Positions 53,554-63,851 are shown, counted from the first letter of the stretch. The stretch: 64,000 nt of DNA from an uncultured Prevotellaceae bacterium (GCA_902776475.1 CACYQD010000011.1:124001-188000); one strand, 5' to 3'. Made by a program: numbers and translations. Notes: generated by a model from the letters alone, not told the origin.

Positions 53554-53648
53554 CACGAGACCGTCCCGGCGATCACGACAAGCAATTCTATCAGAACCAT
53601 TTGCACATGGTCCAGACCTAAGCCTAAACCTAAAACCTAAAGATATAG

Positions 53649-55064
53649 ATGAAGAAGATGGATGTTAAGAAACTACTGATGCCGGTATGCCTTGCATTCA
53701 CGCTCAGTCTGCCTCTCAGCCATGTGAAGGCACAGACCGTGAATGACAACAACACCCCACTCCACCTGATGAAACCCGCCTATCGGATAGGCTACGGCAT
53801 ACCCACCACCGACGAGGTCAAAAAGACCATGGACCGCATATTGCAATACGTTGCCAGCGAGACACCCGCCGTGCTCGTGGACAAAAACACAGGGCGTGAG
53901 GTGACCAAGACCAAGGAAATCAACGAACAGACCCAGCTGAAACAAGGAGGATTCCGGCTGACCAGTTATGAATGGGGCGTCACCTACTCTGCTGTGCTGG
54001 CCGCCTATCAGGCCACGGGCGACGTCGCCTACCGTGACTATGCCTACCAGCGCCATCGGTTACTGGCAGATATCGCCCCCGCATTCACGCGGCTGCATGC
54101 TGAAGGCAAGACCATCGACGGCAACGTGCGCCGCGTGGTTGATCCGCATGCACTGGACGATGCCGGCGCCGTATGCTGCTCGATGATCAAAGCTATGCTG
54201 GCTGACCCCAAGTTGCCGTTGCGGCCACTCATCGACAACTACATCCACTATATCATGGACCAGGAATACCGGCTTCCTGACGGTACCTTCGCACGACTCC
54301 GCCCGCAGAAAAACACGGTGTGGCTCGACGACATGTTCATGGGCATCCCCGCCGTGGCCTATATGGGACGGCTGACCGGTGAATCCAAATACTATGATGA
54401 AGCCGTGCGGCAAATCAAACTTTTCTCCGAGCGCATGTGGGTGCCGGAGAAAAAACTCTTCCGCCATGGATGGGTGGAGGAAATGATTCCACATACTGCT
54501 TTCCATTGGGGACGCGCCAATGGCTGGGCCATCCTGACACTATGCGAGGTACTTGACGTACTGCCAGAGAATCATCCTGGCCGTCAGCAGATTCTCGAAC
54601 TGCTCAGGGCACATGCCGAAGGACTCGCCGCCCTGCAGCATCATGACGGTTTCTGGCATCAACTGCTCGACCGCAGCGACACCTACCTTGAGACATCCGC
54701 CACCGCCATCTACGCCTATTGTTTGGCACATGCCATCAACTGTGGCTGGATCAGTGCCAAAGCCTTCGGGCCTGTCGCACTCCAGGCATGGCATGCCGTG
54801 GCATCATGCGTCAACGAGCGCGGTCAGGTGGAAGGAGTGTGCGTGGGAACAGGAATGGGGTTCGACGCCGCCTTCTACGCTTATCGGCCTGTCCATGTGA
54901 TGGCGGCCCACGGCTATGGTCCTGCCATCTGGGCTGGAGCGGAAATCATCCGGCTGCTTCAGCTCCAGCATCCCAAACTCAATGACAGTGCCGTGCATTT
55001 CTACGATCAGGAAGTGCCTACCGACCAACCTATCTTCAACTACGACGGTAAAATCAGATTCTGA
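53649..55064 (+). CDS. GH105/GH88-type unsaturated glucuronyl or rhamnogalacturonyl hydrolase
   Basis: 471 residues with a signal peptide ending HVKA. The (alpha/alpha)6 barrel landmarks of YteR/YesR enzymes are present: TSYEWGVTYSAVLAAYQATGD, DPHALDDAGAVCCSMIKAML (with the putative catalytic Asp), WLDDMFMGIPAVAYMGRLTGES, FHWGRANGWAILTLCEVLDVLP, FWHQLLDRSDTYLETSATAIYAYCLAHAI and GVCVGTGMGFDAAFYAYRP. It should remove unsaturated uronic residues left by polysaccharide lyases (pectin or similar) in the periplasm. It follows the outer-membrane gene by 95 bases, a gap with a degenerate CCTAAA repeat. Confidence 0.9.
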   Translation: MKKMDVKKLLMPVCLAFTLSLPLSHVKAQTVNDNNTPLHLMKPAYRIGYGIPTTDEVKKTMDRILQYVASETPAVLVDKNTGREVTKTKEINEQTQLKQGGFRLTSYEWGVTYSAVLAAYQATGDVAYRDYAYQRHRLLADIAPAFTRLHAEGKTIDGNVRRVVDPHALDDAGAVCCSMIKAMLADPKLPLRPLIDNYIHYIMDQEYRLPDGTFARLRPQKNTVWLDDMFMGIPAVAYMGRLTGESKYYDEAVRQIKLFSERMWVPEKKLFRHGWVEEMIPHTAFHWGRANGWAILTLCEVLDVLPENHPGRQQILELLRAHAEGLAALQHHDGFWHQLLDRSDTYLETSATAIYAYCLAHAINCGWISAKAFGPVALQAWHAVASCVNERGQVEGVCVGTGMGFDAAFYAYRPVHVMAAHGYGPAIWAGAEIIRLLQLQHPKLNDSAVHFYDQEVPTDQPIFNYDGKIRF

Positions 55065-55091
55065 CCCTTATTGTCCGAGAGCGCCACAAGT

Positions 55092-56522
55092 TTATTTGGT
55101 GGCACCTCCGAGGGCGATGTAGAGGGCGATGATGGCCTGGGCACCATTGTACATGTTGGCGGCTTCGCTGAGTTGGGCATTGAGCAGACTCTCCTGAGCA
55201 GTTAGCACCTCAAGATAGTTGGACTTGCCGTTGTCCATCAACTCATGGGTTCCAACGTAGGCTTCGCGCAGCACATCCACTTGCCTGTGGTAGTAAGCAT
55301 ACTTCTCGCGTGCCGCCTGGCAGTCGGCCAGGGCCTCATTCACCTGATTGCCGGCATCAATCACCGTCTGCACGTACTTACGCTGCAGGTCTTCCTCGGT
55401 GAGCTGGGCTATCTTGTGATTGGCCTTGATTTGTCCGCGGGCAAAGATGGGCTGGGTGAGTGAGGCCACGGCATTGAGCAATATCTTGCCGGGGTTCACA
55501 GCCCCATCCCGGTTGGTCCATCCGGCCACACCTTGCAACGTGATGCTGGGGAAAAAAGCCGAACGGGCAGCCTGGGTGTTGTAGAAGGCTTCCTCCATGG
55601 CGAAATTGGCCAGGCGGACGTCGGGACGGTTTTGCAGCACTTCGGCGGGAACACCAATCTTGATGAACTCCATGTCAAACATCCTTTGGCCCGTAGTGGA
55701 ATCGGGGTGCTCTTTCAGGGCAGCACTGCCCCAGTAACTACGCTCAATATGCTGAGGAGTCTCGCCCAACAGACGGCAGAGGGCATTCTCCACGCTGCGG
55801 ATGTTGCGGCGTGTGTCCACAATCTGGGTCTTCACGTTCAGGTAAGACGACTCCATCTGGTTGACGGCCGTGGAGTAGATCTTTCCGTTCTCCCATAGCG
55901 TCTTCTCTGTCTCCAACGAGGCGTTCCACAGACTGTCGGTCATGTTCAGAATGTCCAACTGGTGGTCGAGCAACTGCAGCATGTAATATTGCTGGGCTAC
56001 GGTAGAGACAAGGTTGGCACGCACCACTTCCTCGCGGATCTGAGCCTGCAGAAGCACAGCGTTGGCTGCACGTTTCTTGTTGGTGATGGAGCCGAAGAGA
56101 TCCAGGTCCAAACTCATCTGAAGCGGCATGTTGTAGCCTTTGGTGGGGGTGCTGAAGTCGAAACTCGACAGCGAGCCCGAAGGCGAGAAATAGAGCGATG
56201 GCAGGTAGGCCAACTTGGCGGCTTTCAGCGAAGCCTCACTCTTTTCCACGGCTATGCATGCGGAGTTCAGGTCGGTGTTATTGGCCAGCACCTGCTCGAT
56301 GAGTTTCTGCAACAGCGGGTCGGTGAAGAACTCCTTCCATGACATATCTGCCAATGAACCTTTGGCGTTAGCCGCCTTGATGTCCTCTCCTGTGCCATAT
56401 GCATCGGAGGGAATCACCGCCTGCGACTCGTACGTGCCATGCATCTGCTTGAATAAACTGCAGCTCGTGAACAAAAGGGTCATGGCCGCAACTCCAATCA
56501 TTTTCGAAATATGTTTCATCAT
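55092..56522 (-). CDS. TolC/NodT family outer-membrane efflux lipoprotein
   Basis: 476 residues; MMKHISKMIGVAAMTLLFTSC gives a lipobox (FTSC). Two OEP repeats are visible (LLQKLIEQVLANNTDLNSACIAVEKSEASLKAAKLAYLPSL ... and RPDVRLANFAMEEAFYNTQAARSAFFPSITLQGVAG ... NYLEVLTAQESLLNAQL). It forms the outer-membrane channel of the tripartite RND pump. Last gene of the adaptor-permease-channel operon; it starts three bases after the end of the permease reading frame. Confidence 0.93.
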   Translation of the reverse strand: MMKHISKMIGVAAMTLLFTSCSLFKQMHGTYESQAVIPSDAYGTGEDIKAANAKGSLADMSWKEFFTDPLLQKLIEQVLANNTDLNSACIAVEKSEASLKAAKLAYLPSLYFSPSGSLSSFDFSTPTKGYNMPLQMSLDLDLFGSITNKKRAANAVLLQAQIREEVVRANLVSTVAQQYYMLQLLDHQLDILNMTDSLWNASLETEKTLWENGKIYSTAVNQMESSYLNVKTQIVDTRRNIRSVENALCRLLGETPQHIERSYWGSAALKEHPDSTTGQRMFDMEFIKIGVPAEVLQNRPDVRLANFAMEEAFYNTQAARSAFFPSITLQGVAGWTNRDGAVNPGKILLNAVASLTQPIFARGQIKANHKIAQLTEEDLQRKYVQTVIDAGNQVNEALADCQAAREKYAYYHRQVDVLREAYVGTHELMDNGKSNYLEVLTAQESLLNAQLSEAANMYNGAQAIIALYIALGGATK

Positions 56523-56525
56523 TGG

Positions 56526-59500
56526 TTATGCTTTATCTGGATTGATTTCTTCTATTGCTTTTTCCTCACTAACTGCCTCTATGGTGGCTACTTCAGGGGA
56601 ACCACCTTGGAATTTCTCATGCAGTCTCTGGAAGACGATGAAGAAAGCAGGCACCACAAAGAGCAAGGCTATGGTTCCCACGGTCATACCTCCAACGACG
56701 CCGAAGGCGAGGGCACGGTTGCCGTTGGCACCAGCTCCACCCTCGATGATGAGCGGAATCATACCCGCAATCATCGTGACGACGGTCATCAGAATGGGGC
56801 GCAGACGCTCCTGGCAAGCGGCGAAGGCGGCATCGCGGATGGACATGCCTTGAGCGCGACGCTCGGAGGCGAACTCCGTGATCAGAATGGCCGTCTTCGA
56901 GAGCAGGCCGATAAGCATGATGACACCCGTCTGCACCGAGGTAGGCCATGATGAACGCTCCCATCAGGCCGAAGGGCACGCTCAGCAGCACGGCCCACGG
57001 CGTGAACCATGAGTTGTAGAGCGAGGCGAGGATGAGGTAGATGAGGATGACACAGATGACATAGATGAGGGCTGTGGCATTTGAACCGGAGGCCTCTTCC
57101 AACTCACGCGACATGCCGCTGTACTCATAGCTGTAGCCTTTGGGCATGGTCTCCTTGAACACCTCGGCGATGACCTTGTGGGCGTCGCCCTCGGTATAGC
57201 CGCCGGCTGCCTGCACGAAGCAGGTGATGCTCTGAAACAAGTTGAAGTGCTCAATGCTCGATGTACCGACAATCTCCTTCAGCGAGACGAACTCGGAGAT
57301 GGGAGCCATTTTGCCACCACGCACCCTTACGAAAATGTTGTTCAGCGACGAGGGGTCGAGACGATAGTCAGGAGCAGCGCTGGCCATGATGCGGTACACC
57401 TTGCCAAACTGGTTGAAGTTGCCCACATACGATCCGCCGCAGTAGGCGCCCAAGGTCCTCAGCACAGAGGCGGGAGAGACACCGGCGCGGTCACACTGGG
57501 AGGCATCGACATTGACCTGGTATTTGGGGAACCGCTCCGAATAAGAGGTCATCGCCATACTGATTTCCGGGCGCTCACCCAGTTTGGTCAGGAAGTTGTT
57601 GGCCAACTTGGCAAACTCCGACAAATCACCGTCGTTCAGGTCCTGAAGCACCAGGTTGACGCTGTTGTTCGAACCATAACCAGGCACCTGCGGCAACTGG
57701 AAGGGCATCACCTGCACGTTCTTGATTTCCTTGCTGGCGAAATACAGGCGGCCGATGACCAGATCGACATAATGGTTGAAGCCCTCACGCTCCTCCCATG
57801 GTTTCAGACGGATGATCATCGTGGCATAGTTGGAGCCAGAACCCGACATCATGCCGTAGCCGCAGGCCGTGGCAAAGCTCTCCATCTCGGGGATGGCCTT
57901 CACTTTCTCCTCCACCTTCTTCACAATCTCACGCGTCTCATGGAGCGTTGTGCCCTCCGGTGTGCGGATTTCGGCAAGGATCACACCCTGGTCTTCCTGA
58001 GGCACAAGGCCAGAGGGCAGGTTCTTCATGAAGAAAATGAGCAGCACGGCGGCGGCGGCCAGCAGTCCCCATGCCAAGAAGGGGCGCTTGATGAACTTCT
58101 GCACACCCCTTGAGTATTTTTTATAAATGGCGTTATAGCTGACCGTATAGGCTTTTTTCGTATAGTAGGTCAGGCTCTTGCGCTCATCTTTCTTTTCGGT
58201 CACCTTCAGCATGATGGCACAGAGGGCGGGGCACAAGGTCAGGGCCGAGACGCATGACAGGCCCACTGCGGAAGCGATGGTGACACCAAACTGCGTGAAG
58301 AACGAGCCCGACGTGCCGGGCATGAATGCCACGGGGATGAACACCGCCATGAACACCAGGGTACAGGAGATGACGGCCACTGACACGTCGCTCATGGCCT
58401 CACGGGTGGCCTGTTTGGCATCTGTGATGCCGCCTTCCATCTTCGCCATGACAGCCTCCACCACCACGATGGCGTCATCCACCACCGTACCGATGGCCAG
58501 CACCAGAGCGAACAGCGTCAATATGTTGAGCGAGAAGCCCGCCAGTGAAACGATGGCAAAGGTGCCCAACAGCGACACGATAATCGAGATGGACGGGATG
58601 ATCGTTGCCTTGAAGTTCTGCAGGAAGAAGAACACCACGAGGACGACGAGGATGATGGCGATGATGAGCGTCTCCACCACATTGCCGATGGCGGCATAGA
58701 GGAAGTCGTCGGAGGTCTCCAGCTTCACGAACTCCAGTCCGGCCGGCATGGTCTGCTTCAGTTCATCATAGAGTTTCTCGATACGGGCATTCACCTCCGT
58801 GGCGTTGGCGCCAGGAGCCTGGAATACCATGAAGATGGTACCGGGGTTGCCGTTGATGTTGGACAGGAAGCTGTAGCTCATGGCACCAATCTCCACATCG
58901 GCCACATCGCCCAGGTGGAGCAGATGGCCGTCGTCGCTGGTGCGCAGGACGATCTCGTTGAACTCCTCAACAGTCTTCAGCGTACCCTTGTATTCCATCG
59001 TATACTGGTAGTTGTTCTCCGACTGCGCGCCGAGAGAACCCGTGGCGGCGACGAAGCTCTGGCCACTGATGGCGGTGAACACGTCGTTGGGCTCCAGGCC
59101 GTATTGCGCCATCACGTCGGGCTTCATCCAGATACGCAGGGCATAGGTGTTGCCCATCGACATCACATCGCCCACGCCGGTGATGCGCATCAACCGAGGT
59201 TTCAAATTGATGTCGATGTAGTTGGCGATGAAGTCATCGTCATATTTTCCGTCAACACTTCTCAGGGCGCCGATCTGCAGGATGTTGCTCTGCATCTTGA
59301 ACACCTGCACGCCCACCTTCGTCACTTCGGCCGGCAGCAATGCGGAAGCCCTTGTCACGCGGTTCTGCACGTTGACGGCTGCAATGTCGGGGTCGGTGCC
59401 CTGTTTGAAATAAACCACGATGGACACGTCGCCCGAAGAACTGGCCGTAGAGGTCATGTAAGTCATGTCGGGCACGCCGTTGATGTTCTCCTCCAAGGGC

Positions 59501-59691
59501 TGCACCACCGATTTCATGATCGTGTTGGCATCGGCACCGGTATAGTTGGTCGATATGCGGACGGTGGGCGGAGCGATGTTGGGATATTGCTCGATGGGCA
59601 GGCTGTTCATGCAGATATAGCCCACCAAGGCGATAACGATACTGATGGCGCACGCCATCACGTATCTGTTGATGAATATATTGTTCTTCAT
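56526..59691 (-). pseudogene. RND efflux permease (AcrB/HAE1-like) with frameshift
   Basis: The long frame from 59691 carries the N-terminal porter, the proton-relay TM4 motif (GTVVDDAIVVVEAVMAKMEG) and the second porter, but after GLMGAFIMAYLG (about 56942) it turns to nonsense. The expected ending continues in another frame: VQTGVIMLIGLLSKTAILITEFA ... ALAFGVVGGMTVGTIALLFVVPAFFIVF (56936-56526). RND pumps normally have about ten more residues between these pieces, so a short deletion with a frame change best explains it. Sequencing error is possible. Without a repair the last five or so membrane segments are lost, and the pump should not work. Confidence 0.85.
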
Positions 59692-59694
59692 GGT

Positions 59695-60867
59695 TTACTT
59701 CTCGTTTTCCTCTTCTGCAGGGAACAGCACCTTCTGCCCTTCCTGCACGTTGTTGGCTCCGACAGAGACGATGCGGTCACCTATTCCGAGGCCTGTGTTG
59801 ATGATGACATCCTTGCCGTTGCCGGCATCCGCCGTTGTCACGGTGACAGCCTTGGCGGTGCTGTCAGGCATGACCTTATAAACCAATGCCTTGTCTTGCA
59901 GGCGCACCACAGCCGTCTGTGGCACCACCATCACATGGCTGCGGCTGATCGGCAGTACGATGGTGCCCTGGGCACCAGAAAAGAGGTGTCCGTCGGGGTT
60001 GGGGAAGGTGGCCTTGCAGGACAGCGAACCGGTGGCTGCGTCCACCACGCCGGTGATGCTGGTGATACGGCCCTTGTAGGGATATTCCGTACCGTTCTTC
60101 ATCACAAAGCGCACGTCGGGAAGTGAAGCCATGTGGGCAGACATGTCGGAATGCTTCATACCCGATGAGATTCCAGACTCTATGATGGATTCCGTGACAG
60201 AGAACCATGCCTCCATCTGCTGGTTACCGCTCACGATGGTCAGATTCGTCATCGGTGTCACCTGGTCGCCGGCGAAGACGGGTATCTCGCCGATGATGCC
60301 CGACACCGGTGAAGTGATGGTGCAGAAGCCGAGGTTCACTTTGGCGCGGTTGACACCGGCCTGGGCCTGGGTGATGGACGCTTTGGCCTGGCTGACGGCG
60401 GCCTGTGCCTGATTGTAGCTGTTCAAGGAGTTCTCAAGCATGTAACTGCTCACAATCTTTTTGTCAAATAGGTTTTTGTTGCTCTCATACTCCAACTTGG
60501 CACTGTTGGCCTGAGCCAAAGCAGCCTGAAGGTTGGCCTGGGCTGCCTGGAGGTTGGCCTGGGCCGACTCCAACTCATGCTGTGCGTTGCGTGAGTCGAT
60601 GATGAAGAGTGTCTGGCCTCTACCCACCTGCTGACCTTCAGTCACACAGATTTTCATCAACTGTCCGCTGATTTGTGGGGAGATGGTCACATCGGCCTCA
60701 CCCTTCAGTTTTGCACTGAATTTCATAGGCAAGACAATGTCGGACTCCTCAACTGTTATCGTCTCAAACGATGAGGGTACCTCTTTGGGAATATCTATCC
60801 CACAGGAGGCCAGCACGAGAATGATGCTGAGCATCCATGTCAATCTAATAAGAATTTTTGGTTTCAT
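59695..60867 (-). CDS. RND efflux periplasmic adaptor (AcrA/MFP)
   Basis: 390 residues; MKPKILIRLTWMLSIILVLASC gives a lipobox (LASC). A lipoyl-type half (ISPQISGQLMKICVTEGQQVGRGQTLFIID), a long coiled-coil hairpin (ESAQANLQAAQANLQAALAQANSAK ... QAAVSQAKASITQAQAGVNRAKVN), the second lipoyl half (ITSPVSGIIGEIPVFAGDQVTP), then the beta-barrel and membrane-proximal domains. It bridges the inner-membrane permease and outer-membrane channel. First gene of the operon; the permease starts four bases after its stop. Confidence 0.94.
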   Translation of the reverse strand: MKPKILIRLTWMLSIILVLASCGIDIPKEVPSSFETITVEESDIVLPMKFSAKLKGEADVTISPQISGQLMKICVTEGQQVGRGQTLFIIDSRNAQHELESAQANLQAAQANLQAALAQANSAKLEYESNKNLFDKKIVSSYMLENSLNSYNQAQAAVSQAKASITQAQAGVNRAKVNLGFCTITSPVSGIIGEIPVFAGDQVTPMTNLTIVSGNQQMEAWFSVTESIIESGISSGMKHSDMSAHMASLPDVRFVMKNGTEYPYKGRITSITGVVDAATGSLSCKATFPNPDGHLFSGAQGTIVLPISRSHVMVVPQTAVVRLQDKALVYKVMPDSTAKAVTVTTADAGNGKDVIINTGLGIGDRIVSVGANNVQEGQKVLFPAEEENEK

Positions 60868-60937
60868 TACTCTTTATTTTTTCGTTGTTCGCATTTATTC
60901 TCCAAATAGTCTTTAAATATTGTGCTGTGTTTCGCAG

Positions 60938-60945
60938 CAAATTTA
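60938..60945 (-). promoter_or_regulatory. -7 box of the RND efflux operon
   Basis: TAAATTTG on the minus strand, leaving a leader of about 65 bases before the adaptor start. No clear TTTG at the usual distance and no regulator gene next to the operon. Confidence 0.5.
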
Positions 60946-61060
60946 GTTAAAATAAATGATTTATAAATCTATTCAGGCAAAAAAGAAAGGCTAATGTGTT
61001 AAATTTTTCTATACTCATAAAATAATAATGGGTTTGACACCTGCTATTCGATAAAATTTG

Positions 61061-61068
61061 TACTTTTG
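61061..61068 (+). promoter_or_regulatory. -7 box of the DUF3857-type gene
   Basis: TACTTTTG with a TTTG at 61033-61036 (spacing 24, longer than usual). An ATG at 61077 would sit at the transcript start, which favours the downstream ATG at 61149. Confidence 0.6.
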
Positions 61069-61148
61069 CAAAAAACATGCGTATATGCATTTTATTGTAT
61101 CAAGCCTCTTCTACGGGAGCGGATATCATCCATTTAAAAACAACAATT

Positions 61149-62126
61149 ATGAACTCATCTTTTCGGAAAATACTATTTCTGTCAGCCTTTATCGCATGCG
61201 TAAGCATGGCGAAAGCGCAGCTGCCTAATGAGAAATTCGGCAAACCCTCAGATCTGGAATGGGAATTCAACGGTTGGGGTGACGCCATAGAAGCTGATGC
61301 CATCATTCTCTGCAAGACGATGAACGTGACGTATCAGGTTTCGGACCAGGTATCCAGCTTCAGCCAGGACCCAGATGTCAGTTTTGGCAATCTTTCTGAT
61401 TTTGGCAAGAACCAGATTGATGACAGCAATATTCTGGTCAAATATGCTATCAGGCTCCGCACCAAGATTCTGAAGCCCGAGGGAGCCAAGCATGCCAATA
61501 TTGACATCACCTATTTTGCCGACAAAGAAAATATCGTCTTTCTTGACGACGTGTCGGATATGAAGGTGACGGTTTTCACCAAGAACGAGAAGGGCAAGGT
61601 GGAGAAAAAGAATATCAACACCAAATCCTTTGTCAAGGAGCGTATTGACGACCATTATATGGTGATGCACATCGCCGTGCCCGATGTTCAGGCAGGCAGT
61701 ATCATTGAATACCAATACAACATCACCAGCACCCGGCCAGCATTTCTCTATGACTGGGTATTCCAGGAGTGTATCCCAACGGTACGTTCAAAATGCGACA
61801 TAGACATCCCTGCTTTCCTGCAGTTTAAGATGAACGCCCCCATCCACAAACTCATCAAGTCGAGCGTTGAGGTCGGCCACCTGGCCTACGACACCAACAG
61901 GGCTGACTTGAAGAGGGGCAAGAGCTGTCCCACCAACCACTACATCATCACCGGTGACTATATTCTTCCGGAAAATGAGGCCCTCGATGACAATCAGGAA
62001 AAGGTTGACAACAAGAAAGATGCTTCAGACGCCAAGGTTGCCAACTTTACCAGTGAGATCATCGCGCCCAAAGTCACTCCTCCGGCAATGATGCCAGAAG
62101 GCCGTACGCACCTGAAGCTCCAATAA
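61149..62126 (+). CDS. Short DUF3857-type secreted protein
   Basis: 325 residues from MNSSFRKILFLSAFIACVSMAKAQ, a signal peptide. The body has the DUF3857 order: NILVKYAIRLRTKILKPEGAKHANIDITYFADKENI, ITKSFVKE-like strand, HIAVPDVQAGSIIEYQYNITSTRPAFLYDWVFQECIPTVRSKCDIDIP. Usual DUF3857 proteins are about twice as long, with a transglutaminase-like domain behind. Here the protein ends soon after with a charged, low-complexity tail (DDNQEKVDNKKDASDAK). It may be a naturally short paralogue or a truncated gene. Confidence 0.75.
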   Translation: MNSSFRKILFLSAFIACVSMAKAQLPNEKFGKPSDLEWEFNGWGDAIEADAIILCKTMNVTYQVSDQVSSFSQDPDVSFGNLSDFGKNQIDDSNILVKYAIRLRTKILKPEGAKHANIDITYFADKENIVFLDDVSDMKVTVFTKNEKGKVEKKNINTKSFVKERIDDHYMVMHIAVPDVQAGSIIEYQYNITSTRPAFLYDWVFQECIPTVRSKCDIDIPAFLQFKMNAPIHKLIKSSVEVGHLAYDTNRADLKRGKSCPTNHYIITGDYILPENEALDDNQEKVDNKKDASDAKVANFTSEIIAPKVTPPAMMPEGRTHLKLQ

Positions 62127-62410
62127 GAACCGGCCGTAGCTTACAAGCACATGCTACTATCAAGGGTGGAATCCGTTCGATGGTAGACACCGATGGACAA
62201 GACGGCAAACGAGGAGGTCTTCTCGTTGGCCAACTGTCGATGCTATATTGTCGTCAGGTGTAGTCGCCAAATTGAGCGCAAAAACATATTTACCCCTCAC
62301 TTCATTGCTATTTTCTCAAACTACTTTGAGAGTTGAACCCTCGGCTTCCAAATTCCGGATTCAGTCAAGGGCCGCAGTGATGCGGTCCTTGATCAATATT
62401 CTTTGACAAG
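62127..62410. other. Intergenic region with terminal hairpin
   Basis: No gene could be supported. A hairpin TCAAGGGCCGCA / TGCGGTCCTTGA lies at 62364-62391 between the convergent genes and may terminate one or both. A 45-codon open stretch in another frame after the DUF3857-type stop has no recognisable family match. Confidence 0.5.
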
Positions 62411-63550
62411 TTATACCAACTGTTTCAGCCAAAGGGCAAAGAACCTATCATAAACTATATAACCTTCAGCATCATGACACACGAGATCCTTGTCTATAAG
62501 CACCGTCAGAGCTGTCTTCACGCTACTGGCACTCGGAAGTTCGTATGTTCTTATAAACTCTCTACCCTGTGGACTCTTCACGCGGCCAGCTTTTGCAATA
62601 GCTTTCAACAAGGAAAATTGGTTGTCCGTCAAAAAGAGTACGAGACTTTCATATTGCATGCTGTTTCTGTATATAATATGCTGTATGGCTTCACTTACTT
62701 GTCGCTCATCATCAATGGTTTTGTCCTGTTCGTATAGCCGATTCAGTATCTGCTGAATGTTGGCTGTAATTCCATCGAATCGCGTGTATATTGTATGGAA
62801 GACATTTTTGGAAAGACTCCCCTTCCTGGCTTCAAAGAAACGACGTGCGAAGTCGTAATAGATTTCCTCATGCAGTGGGTACAAGCCCATGCCGTTCGTA
62901 CTCTGATAAAAGGGACGGTCAGGGGAGTTGAATATCTGTGCCATCAGATGCTGCTTGCTGCCAGAGAAAACGAAATGGACATTGGGGGCAAACTGCATAT
63001 ATGAGCGCAGCAAGGCTTCCGTTCCCGTTTCTGGGAAATAGGTAATCTGCTGGAACTCGTCTATGGCGATATAGATATTGTGAGGGCTTTGCTTCAGATA
63101 GTCAAAGATCGACATCAATGTCATTTCTGTTCGAGTCGTTTCAATGCTAACCGAAACTGTTGGCATGCCCGTAACAGGATCGGCACTGAACACAGGACGC
63201 CATGAGCCGAAGAACTGTAACAGCCGCTTCAATGCCTGATCTTCAAAAGTGAGCACATACTGGGCTATTGCTGTTCCCAGCACCTGTACAAAGTCGTGTT
63301 GGTTCTTGGTGGAAAAGATATCTATATAGATGCATACAGCATCCTTTTCCATCTTACGAATTTGGTAGAATGCATTCCTGATGAGGCCCGTTTTACCTAT
63401 TCTGCGTGGTGATATGAGCGTTGTGTTACGCCCGTTCTGAAGATTCGCTATCAGTTCTTCTGTCTCTTCTGTTCTATCGCAGAAATACTCTGGCCCTGCA
63501 TATTCTGCCAGCACAAATGGGTTATGTAGCTTGGTGTTCTTCTTTGCCAT
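62411..63550 (-). CDS. Archaeal-type AAA ATPase with winged-helix tail
   Basis: 379 residues. The N-terminus NPFVLAEYAGPEYFCDRTEETEEL is the usual start of this family. Walker A is SPRRIGKT (47-54) and Walker B is IYIAIDEFQQI, with FVFSGSKQHLM as a sensor-like segment. The C-terminal 100 residues (NQFSLLKAIAKAGRVKSPQGREFIRTYELPSASSVKTALTVLIDKDLV) are a winged helix. These STAND-like ATPases (PF01637 group) are abundant in Bacteroidota and often present in many copies; their role is not known. It lies behind a palindromic operator. Confidence 0.88.
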   Translation of the reverse strand: MAKKNTKLHNPFVLAEYAGPEYFCDRTEETEELIANLQNGRNTTLISPRRIGKTGLIRNAFYQIRKMEKDAVCIYIDIFSTKNQHDFVQVLGTAIAQYVLTFEDQALKRLLQFFGSWRPVFSADPVTGMPTVSVSIETTRTEMTLMSIFDYLKQSPHNIYIAIDEFQQITYFPETGTEALLRSYMQFAPNVHFVFSGSKQHLMAQIFNSPDRPFYQSTNGMGLYPLHEEIYYDFARRFFEARKGSLSKNVFHTIYTRFDGITANIQQILNRLYEQDKTIDDERQVSEAIQHIIYRNSMQYESLVLFLTDNQFSLLKAIAKAGRVKSPQGREFIRTYELPSASSVKTALTVLIDKDLVCHDAEGYIVYDRFFALWLKQLV

Positions 63551-63573
63551 AATGCAATTCTTTTATCGTGCTA

Positions 63574-63620
63574 ATTCCGTCACGGAATTTCCGTGACGGA
63601 ATTTCCGTGATGCAAAGATA
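63574..63620 (-). promoter_or_regulatory. Promoter with tandem palindromic operator
   Basis: On the minus strand TATCTTTG (63620-63613) is a -7 box. The next 38 bases are two tandem 15-base palindromic units (plus strand CACGGAATTTCCGTG, 63581-63595, and ACGGAATTTCCGTGA, 63596-63610) plus a flanking half site ATTCCGT. They cover the transcript start and leader, the place for a repressor roadblock or an RNA hairpin. Confidence 0.75.
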
Positions 63621-63851
63621 TAATATTCTTCTGACTAAAAAAATATTTTAGGCGAAATCTAACCAAAAATGGATAGATTTCACCCATTGATTAGAACTTT
63701 ACTCGTTTTTGATGCTGTTGACAAGATTCTCGTTTGCTGTCCTACAGGACTCTTTCTGAGGCGCTTCAGGATGTGTTTAAACCAATGACTCCCCGACCGG
63801 CAGCCTTTTCGAATAGGTTTTATGTCTATCTATGATCATTAAAGAGCAACA
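63621..63851. other. Intergenic, no gene seen
   Basis: No supported gene on either strand. A short inverted repeat AAATCTA/TAGATTT lies near 63655-63682; I see nothing else of note. Confidence 0.5.

Noticed and set aside
63557-63611. CRISPR-like short repeats upstream of the AAA ATPase
   Set aside because: The units are 15-base palindromes directly abutting, with no spacers, so an operator is the better reading.
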